Shown piece after piece: positions 36,021 to 45,300 of a DNA stretch of 64,000 bases; position 1 is the stretch's first letter; every line of letters begins with the position of its first letter. The notes beneath the pieces are model-generated. The model was not told the DNA's origin. It ran no database searches and saw only the letters and a list, made by a program, of their open reading frames with translations. This DNA comes from Paenibacillus sp. SYP-B4298 (GTDB lineage Bacteria; Bacillota; Bacilli; Paenibacillales; Paenibacillaceae), in the NCBI RefSeq assembly GCF_027627475.1, contig NZ_CP115484.1, positions 2,092,001 to 2,156,000 of the forward strand, read 5' to 3'. A program made the translations under genes and the position numbers.

Positions 36021-37211
36021 CTAAACACTGTGCTCCACTTCCACAGGAACATATTCATCCTTCAATTCCGCGAGCGCCTGCAGACCATGCAGGATCGTAT
36101 CGGTCTCCAACCCGTAATCGAGCAGACAGGCAACCTCATTCACTCCCTGCTCATGGAGACGCTCCACCATCTTCCGGCATTTCCCCTTCGAGCCCATCAA
36201 TGAGCTCATCTGAAAATATTTCTCAAATGCGAAGTTAATAAGCGACTCGCGATCATTGCTCAGGATGCTCATGACCTTCTCGTCCTGGTACGGATTCATA
36301 GGGGTATCATATTGTCCCAAAAACGTATTCAAATAGTCCTTGAGCGGCTCCCGCACCAGCTCCTTCACCGCTTGGTCGTTCTCGCCGACATACGTATGCA
36401 GCATGACCGACACAATGCCGTCTTCCGGAGCATGCCCCGCCCGTGCTCTCGCCTCGCGATACAATTGAATGCGCTCCTTGAGCGCCTCGGCCGGGTGATT
36501 CGCCAGCGAGCATAAGATATGGAAGCCTAGCTCGCCCGCCTTCTCCCAGGTTGCCGGGTTGCCGGAGGCCGTCAGGAAGATCGGCAGCTCGGGCTGAATC
36601 GGACGCGGCAGCGTGCGCACCTCGATCGGTTCTCCCGCAATATCCTCATAGGTGACCGCCTCACCGCGCCATAGCCTGCGGATCTGGTCGAGATTGCGGA
36701 ACATGATCTCCTTGCGTTGCTCGTAGTGCTCGGGATGGAGGACGAAGTCAGCCGGATGCCAGCCGGTCGCAACCGAGATAGCGACACGGCCACCGGATAG
36801 ATTATCCACGACTGCCCAATCCTCAGCGACGCGAATCGGATGATGAAGCGGCAGGACGACGCTGCCTGCCCGCAACTGAATGTTGCTTGTCGTAGCTGCG
36901 ATCGCTGCGCTTAATACGGAAGGGTTCGGGTACAGCCCTCCGATAGCCTGGAAGTGCCGTTCCGGTGTCCATACGGCGGCGAAGCCGTTTCGGTCGGCGA
37001 ATGCCGCGCTCTCCAGCAGCAATCGGTATTTATCCGGCTGATCACTTGACCCGTCCCCCGAAAAGAAGATCAATGAAAACTTCATGCCGCGCGCGGAGTG
37101 CGGAGTGGGGCTTCCTGCCTCCTGCACTGATTTTTTCTGCTTTATTTTCTGCTCCAGAGCCGCCCGCTGCTCCGGCGACAAGCTGGCCAGCTTATGCTTC
37201 CAATCGTTCAA
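36021..37211 (-). CDS. LLM-class flavin-dependent monooxygenase (MupA/Atu3640 family)
   Basis: 396-aa FMN-dependent luciferase-like enzyme of the type found inside NRPS/PKS operons, where it hydroxylates carrier-bound intermediates. Domain signs include FSLIFFSGDG (near 46), AAVWTPERHF (near 79) and GGRVAISVATGWHP (near 145). The first 30 residues form a basic helix containing LSPEQRAALEQKIKQKK. This matches the N-terminal docking helix of the C-A-T protein encoded at 53598-57152 and suggests direct binding to the assembly line. Start TTG 37211 overlaps the hydroxylase stop (TTGA) and follows GGAGG. Confidence 0.9.
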   Translation of the reverse strand: MNDWKHKLASLSPEQRAALEQKIKQKKSVQEAGSPTPHSARGMKFSLIFFSGDGSSDQPDKYRLLLESAAFADRNGFAAVWTPERHFQAIGGLYPNPSVLSAAIAATTSNIQLRAGSVVLPLHHPIRVAEDWAVVDNLSGGRVAISVATGWHPADFVLHPEHYEQRKEIMFRNLDQIRRLWRGEAVTYEDIAGEPIEVRTLPRPIQPELPIFLTASGNPATWEKAGELGFHILCSLANHPAEALKERIQLYREARARAGHAPEDGIVSVMLHTYVGENDQAVKELVREPLKDYLNTFLGQYDTPMNPYQDEKVMSILSNDRESLINFAFEKYFQMSSLMGSKGKCRKMVERLHEQGVNEVACLLDYGLETDTILHGLQALAELKDEYVPVEVEHSV

Positions 37212-37747
37212 TGAACTCCCTCCTCTGCTGCTGCCCGTTCGCGTTCCGTCTTCCTCGCTCGTCTAGCCTTGAACACATGGCTGTCATTCGTCCGGAACAG
37301 ATAATCCCAGATTGAGATAAAAAACGAATAATTGCACTTATAAAACTTGTGATGCTTCAGGTGAAATTGGCCGACAGGTATAACATTCGTGTACGCCCCG
37401 GTAAGCCTCGGATTGTGATCCAGCACATTACGGGACAGAAATATCTCATAGATATAATGAAATCCGAACAAGCAGATGCCGTATACCGGATCAAACCAGA
37501 TCAGGACAAGAATCGGCAGCGTGAATGTAATCCATACATCCAGCGACTCCTTCCATCCGCCGAACCAGAAGAAAAAGTCATGCCATGGCGGCCATTTGGA
37601 ATCTCCATAATCGTACCGGTGATGAGCCAGGTGAATCTTGTGCAGCACATTTCGCTTATGCGGTATATGGGCGATAACATGCATCATATAGGAGTACAGC
37701 GTCCAGAGAAGAAAATACAGCGCCATTTTTACGATAAATTCGATCAT
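37208..37747 (-). CDS. fatty acid hydroxylase / sterol desaturase superfamily protein
   Basis: 179-aa membrane di-iron oxygenase-type protein. His clusters fit the superfamily: MMHVIAH (near 21-27), HKIHLAHH (near 36-43), a lone His in FHYIYE, and FHLKHHKF (near 128-135). Three or four hydrophobic segments surround them. Start ATG 37747 overlaps the NRPS stop (ATGA) and follows GGAGG. In this operon it may hydroxylate the fatty acyl chain or a peptide-bound residue; the substrate is unknown. Confidence 0.85.
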   Translation of the reverse strand: MIEFIVKMALYFLLWTLYSYMMHVIAHIPHKRNVLHKIHLAHHRYDYGDSKWPPWHDFFFWFGGWKESLDVWITFTLPILVLIWFDPVYGICLFGFHYIYEIFLSRNVLDHNPRLTGAYTNVIPVGQFHLKHHKFYKCNYSFFISIWDYLFRTNDSHVFKARRARKTERERAAAEEGVH

Positions 37748-40700
37748 CGAAGCCCCTCCAACATCGACTCGCCCGTTGCTTGCCCCGCCAGGCGGTCGCT
37801 GCTTCTGTGAATTTGCCGCCCAACCTCTTCATGCTGCACAATGGAGAAATGATCCGCCTGCACGGGATAGACCGTGAAGGACTCAACCAGTCTTCCCCAC
37901 ACCCTCTCTTCCTGCGGGAAATCCTCACCACGGAACAGTTGCACTTCCTGAATCGGCAGCTTCGCGCCAGCCGCAGGTCGATAGTCGTTGAAGGCTCGGG
38001 CCGTATCGGCATAGACGCTAAAGATCCGCCTCAGCTCATCATCTTCCATCGAGCCGGGGATCAATCCCGCCGCCTTCAACTGACGGCAGATCGCCGCATC
38101 GCTGTGCTCCTTGAAGCGATCCCAGCTAAGCCAGGCATACTCCTCTACGCTCTGATTCACACCAACAGCCAACTGACGAATGAAGTTGTAGAAGATGACC
38201 TCATCATTGATCTCCGTCTGACGGTTCAGATAGCTGTCAATCAAGATAAGCTGATATACCTCATGCCCAGATGCCAGCAGTTGCCTAGCCATCTCATAGG
38301 CAATAAAGCCTCCCAAGGACCAGCCGCCTAGCCGATAAGGCCCTGCAGGCTGGATCGCCAGCAGCTCTCTCACATAAGCCTCGGCCATCTGCTCCACGGT
38401 CATCGTCCCCGCCATGCTCGTCCCTGCCAGGCCGGGCGCTTGCATGGCATACAATGGCTGGCTGGCGCCGAGCTGCCTGGCTAGCGCGAAGTAGCATGAG
38501 ATGCTGCCGCCTACCGGATGAATCAGGCAGATCGGGAGCTGACTGCCTGTCCTGTTGATCTGAACGAGGCAGCTCTCCGATGCATGCAGCGCAGACTGCG
38601 TGACTGTGTCCGCGAGCTGCTGCTCTGTCAGTTGCTCCACCTGCATAGCCCAGTCCTCCAGCGTCGGGTATTCGAAGAGCCACTTGAGCGGAACACGGCT
38701 TCCGAACCGTTGCTGCGCCTTGGCTGCGAGCTGAGTTGCGAGCAACGAATTGCCGCCAATGTCAAAATAGTTGTCTAAAACGCTAAGGCTTGCGAGCCCG
38801 AGCACCTCGCTCCACAGCTCCACTGCCGCTTGCTCGGTGCTTGTTCGCGGCGCTATATATTCCTTGGCGGTGAGCGCGGGGAGCTCAGGCTTGGGCAGCA
38901 GCGCCGTATTGACCTTCCCGTTCTCCGTAAGCGGGATGCGATCGATTACAACGAAGTTCCCCGGAATCATATAATCCGGCAAGCTATGCTTCAGATGCTC
39001 CCGGATCTCACGAAGGTCTACCTGCGGGTTAGCCGGCACGACATAAGCGACGAGCATCGTATCTCCGCTATTCAACCTGTTAGGCACGACGACAGATTGC
39101 GCGAGTGCCGGGCATTGCTCCAGAGCCGCCTCGATCTCTCCCAGCTCGATCCGGTACCCTCTTATCTTGATCTGGCTATCCAGTCGACCTACAAACTCGA
39201 TGTTGCCATCCGGCAGGAAGCGCGCCATATCTCCTGTGCGAAAGAGTCGCGCGCCCTCATCGTCCCGGAATGGATGGCTGACGAATCTCTCCGCCGTCAG
39301 CTCGGGCCGATTCAGGTACCCGTGCGCAACCCCCGCGCCGCCTACACATAATTCACCGTAGACGCCGACCGGCACAGGCTGCAGCGAGCTGTCCAGAATG
39401 TAGACCTCTACATTGGGCAGCGGCGTACCGATCGGAACTGCCTTGACTGCCTGCCAATCTCCATCCGGGCAGAACATCGTAGCTGTAATCGTCGTCTCTG
39501 TCAGCCCATAGTCATTGATCCACTTCACTCGTCCCTTGGCTATGCTTCTCCAACTGGCATAGGTTTCACGAGATACCGCCTCACCTCCGACGATTACAAG
39601 ACGCAACTGCTCCGGCAGCGAAGCGAGATTCTGCTTCACATCATGGACCAACTGATTCCAGTGCGCGGTTGTCGCATTGACCACAGTGACCTGCTCCTGT
39701 CCGATCCATTGCAGAAACTCGCTGCTCGAGGTCAGAAATCTATCCTTCCATAGGACAAGCGTAGCGCCTGCCAGCAAGGCGGGGAATATCTCCTGAACCG
39801 CAACGTCAAAGCTGATGGAGGTGAACTGAAGCACCCGATCGGATGGGCGCAGCTCGAATCGCTCCATGACGCCCAAGCAATGATTAACAACGGCCTGATG
39901 AGGCACCATGACCCCTTTAGGCTTGCCTGTCGAGCCTGACGTATAGATGACATACATGAGTTGTTCCGGGTTAACGACCGGCAAGGGCGCGCCAGCTCCG
40001 TCACGTGCGGCTGCTGCTTCGGCCTCTGCCAGCAGCAGCGGCGAGGCGGTAGAGGCGGCTCGAACCAGAGGCTTCGTATCCGGTGAGACAATCACGGTAT
40101 GGACGCCGGAATCCTCCAGCAGATAGGCAATGCGTTCCTCCGGGTAATTCGGATCAATCGGAACATAGGCGCTGCCCGATTTCATTACGGCGAGCAGTGC
40201 AACGATTAATTCGATCGAGCGTTCCAGGCAGACGCCGATGAACCGATTGGCGCTGCCCCCGGACGCTCTTAGCTGCTGCGCCAGCCACTGTGAGCGCTCG
40301 TCCAGCTCCTGGTACGTCAGTGCCACTCCGTTATGCAGGATCGCCACCGCGTGCGGCGTGCGTGCGGCCTGGTCGGCAACCATTTGATGCACGCTTGACT
40401 GCGGAAGAGGCCACACCTGATGCTTCCCGCTCATCGTCTCCAGCATATGCGCCTTCTCGGTCTCAGGCATGAGCGGAATCTGCTGGATCGGCTGGCCGGG
40501 CTGCTCGACTACCGATTGCAGCACATGCTGGAAGTGCCGCAGCAGCCGATCGATCGTGTCTTTATCATACAAGTCGCTATTATAGTCCATCGTTCCGAGC
40601 AGCACGCCGCCTTGCTCCGTCATGGTGAAGGATAATTCCAGCGCACTGGCCTTCTCCTTGAATTCAAAGGGCACAAGCTGAAGACCTGGCAGCGAAGTGC

Positions 40701-41838
40701 CTTCCTCGGCATGATCCGCGGCGCTAAGGAGAGTGAACATCGTCTGGAAGAACGGATTATGGCTGGCTTCGCGCTCTGCATTCAGCTCCTCAATCAGCTT
40801 CTCGAAGGGAATATCCTGATGCGCGAACGCTCCGAAGGCTGTCTTGCGCATACGCTTGAGCACCTCAGAGAATGTCGGATTGCCGTCCAGCTTCGTCCGC
40901 AGTACGAGTGTATTGACGAACATCCCGATCAGAGGCTGCAGCTCCGGGCGGCTGCGGCTGCTGACCGAGGTGCCGATGCACAGATCCTCTTGCAGCGTGT
41001 ACCGATAGAGGACCGTTTGATAGGCGGCCAGCAGAGCCATGAACAGCGTGACTCCATTTTTTCGGCTAAACTGCTTGATTTTACTCGTCCATTCCTCTGA
41101 GAAGGCAAACTTTGTCCGTTGACCCTGGTGTGTCATTACCGGAGGCCGGGGACGATCTAGCGGCATCCGCAATACGGGCAGCTCTCCGCCCAGCTTTTCC
41201 TTCCAGTAGGCTAACTGCTTGTGATACGATTCGCCTTGCAGCCGTTGCTTCTGCCAGACCGCATAATCTGCGAACTGAACCGGCAGCGGCGGCAATTCCC
41301 GCTCCGCCTCCGTCTTACCTGTAGCATACGCATAATAGTAATGAATCAGCTCCTGGATCATCTTCTCCAGAGAGACGAAGTCGCAGACAATATGATGAAT
41401 GGTGATGAGCATGATGTGATATTCCGTATCGATCCGATACAAGCTCATCCGCAGCAGCGGGCCTGTATCCAGCAGGATCGGCTCGGCAATGCTCTGATGC
41501 ATAAGCGCGATCGCATGCTGCTCCCGGCCTTCCTCCGGGAGCGAGCTCAGATGAAAGGTTTGAATATCGATCTCAAGCTTATCCAGAATGACTTGCTCCG
41601 GCTCTGCGCCATGTTGCCGGAACACGGTGCGCAGTGATTCATGTCTGCGAATCAATTGATTAAGACTTTGGGCGAACAGGGCCTCGTCTAGCGCGCCATG
41701 TGCATAAAAGGCCCAGTTAATGTTGAATTGCACGCTGTCCGGCTCAAGCTGCTGGAGAAACCATAATCGGTATTGCTCGATGGTCAGCGGGATCGACTGC
41801 TGTCTTGACACGCGCTGTAGCTGGATATCCTGGCTCAT
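37744..41838 (-). CDS. NRPS terminal module C-A-T-TE
   Basis: 1364-aa last module. The condensation domain (about 10-450, core IHHIVCDF near 150), adenylation domain (about 475-1000, YTSGSTGKPKG near 636), carrier protein (GGNSLLA, Ser near 1030) and type I thioesterase (about 1095-1350, GWSLGG near 1172, final His in ADHFS) are all intact. By hand alignment with GrsA the A-domain pocket reads D-V-Q-N-I-G-D-I-T-K, which I cannot assign to an amino acid. It adds the last residue and releases the product as acid or macrocycle. Start ATG 41838 follows GGAAGGTGG, 21 bases after the acetyltransferase gene. Confidence 0.95.
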   Translation of the reverse strand: MSQDIQLQRVSRQQSIPLTIEQYRLWFLQQLEPDSVQFNINWAFYAHGALDEALFAQSLNQLIRRHESLRTVFRQHGAEPEQVILDKLEIDIQTFHLSSLPEEGREQHAIALMHQSIAEPILLDTGPLLRMSLYRIDTEYHIMLITIHHIVCDFVSLEKMIQELIHYYYAYATGKTEAERELPPLPVQFADYAVWQKQRLQGESYHKQLAYWKEKLGGELPVLRMPLDRPRPPVMTHQGQRTKFAFSEEWTSKIKQFSRKNGVTLFMALLAAYQTVLYRYTLQEDLCIGTSVSSRSRPELQPLIGMFVNTLVLRTKLDGNPTFSEVLKRMRKTAFGAFAHQDIPFEKLIEELNAEREASHNPFFQTMFTLLSAADHAEEGTSLPGLQLVPFEFKEKASALELSFTMTEQGGVLLGTMDYNSDLYDKDTIDRLLRHFQHVLQSVVEQPGQPIQQIPLMPETEKAHMLETMSGKHQVWPLPQSSVHQMVADQAARTPHAVAILHNGVALTYQELDERSQWLAQQLRASGGSANRFIGVCLERSIELIVALLAVMKSGSAYVPIDPNYPEERIAYLLEDSGVHTVIVSPDTKPLVRAASTASPLLLAEAEAAAARDGAGAPLPVVNPEQLMYVIYTSGSTGKPKGVMVPHQAVVNHCLGVMERFELRPSDRVLQFTSISFDVAVQEIFPALLAGATLVLWKDRFLTSSSEFLQWIGQEQVTVVNATTAHWNQLVHDVKQNLASLPEQLRLVIVGGEAVSRETYASWRSIAKGRVKWINDYGLTETTITATMFCPDGDWQAVKAVPIGTPLPNVEVYILDSSLQPVPVGVYGELCVGGAGVAHGYLNRPELTAERFVSHPFRDDEGARLFRTGDMARFLPDGNIEFVGRLDSQIKIRGYRIELGEIEAALEQCPALAQSVVVPNRLNSGDTMLVAYVVPANPQVDLREIREHLKHSLPDYMIPGNFVVIDRIPLTENGKVNTALLPKPELPALTAKEYIAPRTSTEQAAVELWSEVLGLASLSVLDNYFDIGGNSLLATQLAAKAQQRFGSRVPLKWLFEYPTLEDWAMQVEQLTEQQLADTVTQSALHASESCLVQINRTGSQLPICLIHPVGGSISCYFALARQLGASQPLYAMQAPGLAGTSMAGTMTVEQMAEAYVRELLAIQPAGPYRLGGWSLGGFIAYEMARQLLASGHEVYQLILIDSYLNRQTEINDEVIFYNFIRQLAVGVNQSVEEYAWLSWDRFKEHSDAAICRQLKAAGLIPGSMEDDELRRIFSVYADTARAFNDYRPAAGAKLPIQEVQLFRGEDFPQEERVWGRLVESFTVYPVQADHFSIVQHEEVGRQIHRSSDRLAGQATGESMLEGLR

Positions 41839-41859
41839 GCGCCACCTTCCTCTCGTGGA

Positions 41860-42375
41860 TTAGACATGAAGTTCCTTATAGTAGATCGTCGTCGCATCTT
41901 TGTCTCCGCTAGCGGATAAGGCATAGCCAGGAATCGTCCCGACGACTTGATACCCCAGAGAAAGATACAACTGATTCGAGGGATCGCCCGTGCGTGTATC
42001 CAGCACAAGCAAGCGCCGCTGCTCCTGCTCTGCCCTTGCTTCCAGCCGGCTCATCAGTGCTCTGGCGATACCTTGATTCCGCTCCGCGGGATGAACCATC
42101 AGCTTGGCGACCTCGGCGCGATGCCTGCCATTGGCCTTCGTGCATAGCTGCAGTTGAACCGTCCCGCATAGCTTCTCTCCCTTCCAGGCCGTCCACAGCA
42201 GGACACCCGGCTGGGTAGCGCCCCTCCAATATTCCAATGCCTCTTCCGCAGACAACGGCGGCAAAAAGCCAATTGAAGCCCCATCCTCAACGACAGAGAT
42301 GAGCAGTTGTGCAAGCTGTTGAAGTGATGGTTCATCCAGCTCTTGATGCTCCATAAAATGCAGTGTGCCGTTCAT
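41860..42375 (-). CDS. GNAT acetyltransferase, tabtoxin-resistance-like; candidate self-resistance gene
   Basis: 171-aa single GNAT domain with the acetyl-CoA segment VHPAERNQGIARALM (near 93-107) preceded by AEVAKLM, and LVLDTRTGDPSNQLYLSLGY (near 122-141). This combination is that of the tabtoxin-resistance (TTR) type group. Peptide producers such as those of zwittermicin, edeine and paenilamicin carry N-acetyltransferases for self-protection. Here the gene is embedded between the PKS and the last NRPS with gaps of 12 and 21 bases, which suggests self-resistance or tailoring on a free amine. Start ATG 42375 follows AAAGGAGG. Confidence 0.85.
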   Translation of the reverse strand: MNGTLHFMEHQELDEPSLQQLAQLLISVVEDGASIGFLPPLSAEEALEYWRGATQPGVLLWTAWKGEKLCGTVQLQLCTKANGRHRAEVAKLMVHPAERNQGIARALMSRLEARAEQEQRRLLVLDTRTGDPSNQLYLSLGYQVVGTIPGYALSASGDKDATTIYYKELHV

Positions 42376-42387
42376 AAGCGTCCTCCT

Positions 42388-45300
42388 TTAAGATGTTTTC
42401 CGTTCATTTTGTTCATTTCGTTCATTTTGTTGATACAACTGATCCAGCTCGCGTTCCAGATCATCAAGCGAAGAGGCATCCAGTCCACGCAGCAGCTCTT
42501 CCAGCTCATCCTGCCCATCTGCTTCGCCACTGCCCAGCGCGGCCTGCACTTGCTTGGTTACACCGCTGACGGTGGGCTCATCGAACATGCTCTCTATATC
42601 CAGTTCAATGCTGAAATGCTCCCGAATACGGGACACCAACTGGATGGCAAGCAGCGAATGGCCGCCTAATTCAAAGAAATCGTCATCGGGTTGAATCGTC
42701 TCAATCCCGAACAGCTCACGCCATATGATGGCCACCTGCTCTTCTGTGCTGCGCCCATCCGTCTTCACCACGCTGCCCATGGACAGCTCTTCAGGCATTT
42801 CCTGTGGTTCAGCCTGCCCATCCACGGCTTGAGCGGCGAGGATAATATGGGGCAAGGGGCGCTCCAGCACCATTCCGATGCTAGCTGAGATGTCTTCCTG
42901 TGAACGGATCTTTCGATCTGCCACAATGTTCAACACCAGATTGCCTGTCGTCCTGGAGAGTGCACGGCCTGCGCGAATCAACCTGTCTTCCCACAAGCTC
43001 CGGGACAGGGACGAATCATCCTGTGCGCTCTGATCCGACAGACAGAGGACGAATTCGGGCGTGTTGTCCGCTAGCCATGGCCTAATGGATTCCAGTTGCC
43101 GACACGTGTCACTCGCCGCACCGAAGCCAAGGATGATGCCTCTTACTTCCTGCGAGACAGACTGCAGCGCCTTGGCGATGGGAATCTCGCCATTACCGAC
43201 TTCTACGGTCTCGATAGCAATCGTCCATTCCTGTGAGACGAGCTTGTCAGCCAGGAAGGGGTCCTCAGCAAGCCATAGCGCGTAATCCCGGCCTGGCTGG
43301 CTAATGAAGGTGAAATGCCGCAAGCCGTGGTTCGACAGCTCGGCCATGACAGACTTGTTCCATTCGTCTGGCTGACTGCCGAAGATTACTGTACCTGGTC
43401 TGGCGACAGAGACGGCGACAGAGCTGGTGGCGGATATGGTGGCGGAGCTGCCAGGCGAGACGCTGAGCGGCAGCGGATGCGCCTCCATCTCCAGCACATA
43501 GCGGTGCATGCCTCTGTAGGCAGCATCGGACTCGGCGATTTCCTGACGAAGCAGCTCATCTATCCAGCGATCGATCATCGCCGTGCGCCGTGCTCCATGT
43601 CCAGAGATAACGGCTATATCCAGCCGATTCAGGCCACAGTGTGGAGTCAGCTCAGCCATGTCGCGAATCGCCGCGATAAATTGCGCACGCTCCTCGCGCT
43701 CCTCCTCTTGATGCGAGATGGCAACCGCACCGCTCGTGACCACCCGGACAAGCGGCGCAGCGGCGTGCTCCTCCAGTAACAGCTCGCGCACCAGTTCCCC
43801 CACGATGGAGGCTGAATAGCTGCCGTCAGCCAGGAAGATGATGGCTTCTGGAGTCTCCCCCGTCTCGTCACGGTAATGCTGAAGCGCTGACCGGGCATCG
43901 GCCGCGGCAGCGTGTACGACTACGGGCAGCCGGGAGCGCAGTCCTTGCAGAAGCAGATGGGCCAGCTCACCGCTCTCCTCCACGGCATCCCCCAGTACAA
44001 GCACCCCCTTGCTTATCTGTACGGCAGGAGATAACGGGCGAGTAAGCCGCCACACAGGGGAATGGAACAGCTCCCTGATCGGTCGAACGGCATCCCCTCC
44101 AGTAGCTGGAGCACTCGGCAGTGGGGCAGCTACCGCCCGATGTCCCGGTGTCACCCAGTACGACTTGCGTTCAAATGGATATGTTGGCAAGGGCAGTCGG
44201 GTGAGCCGCTGGCGATTCGCCATAGCATGAGACGGCCAACGGATCGCGACACCCTTCAGATACAGGCGGCCGATCGCCTGCAGCCAGATGCGACGGTCAG
44301 ACTGGCGATCCTTCGGATGACGCAGCACAGAGCCGATCAGCAGTGACTCATCCATCCCGCTGCATCGCTTGATCAGAGAGGTTAGCGATTGCCCGGGCCC
44401 GACCTCCAGCCATACTGTATGCTCATCCGCCAATGCTTGGACGCCGCTCATGAAGCGGACAGTGCTGCGTAGCTGCTCGCCCCAGTAGCGGGCGCTAACG
44501 GCCTGCTCCGGCTCGATGAGTGCTCCGGTTACATTGGAGATGTAGGGGATTTGGGGTGCCCGTTTCGTTATGGCCTCCACTTCCTTGATGAAGGGTTCGA
44601 TGATCGGGTCCATCATCTCCGAATGAAACGCATGCGAGGTGACCAGCAGCCGATTCTCGATCCTGTGCGTGTCCAACTGTGCTTTTGCATGTTGAATCTG
44701 CTCCTTCGCTCCAGCAAGGACACACATCCCCGGCGCATTGACAGCAGCCAGAGACAAGGGGCTTAACGCTTCGCCGAGATAGCGCTCCAGCTCCTCCTCC
44801 GCGAGCGCGACAGAGAGCATCGCCCCTGCCGGCATGCTCTGCATCAGCTTGCCGCGAGTGGTTACGAGCCGCAAAGCCTCCTCTAGTGTGAACACCTCTG
44901 CGATGCAGGCGGCTACATACTCGCCTATGCTGTGGCCGATCATCACATCGGGCCAGATGCCCCAGGCCTGCAGCAGCCTGGCGAGGGAGTATTCGACGGC
45001 GAAGATGGCTGGCTGCGCAAGCGCCGTCTGCTGGAGCTCGGCGGAAGCTGCGTCATGGCTGCTGTCCGAAGCCCATAGCAGCTCTTGGAGGTCGGCGCCG
45101 ATGAGAGGCCGCAGCAGGCGGCAGCACTGATCGAACGCTTCGCGGAAAGCCGCCTCCGACGCATACAGCTCCTTCGCCATCCCGACATACTGTGTGCCCT
45201 GACCAGGGAACACGAAGGCAATGCGAGGAGGAGCGGGCGCTGCGACACCGCGCTGATAGGTCGCGCGTGAAGCGCTGCTTGCCTGCTCTGCCAACGCATC

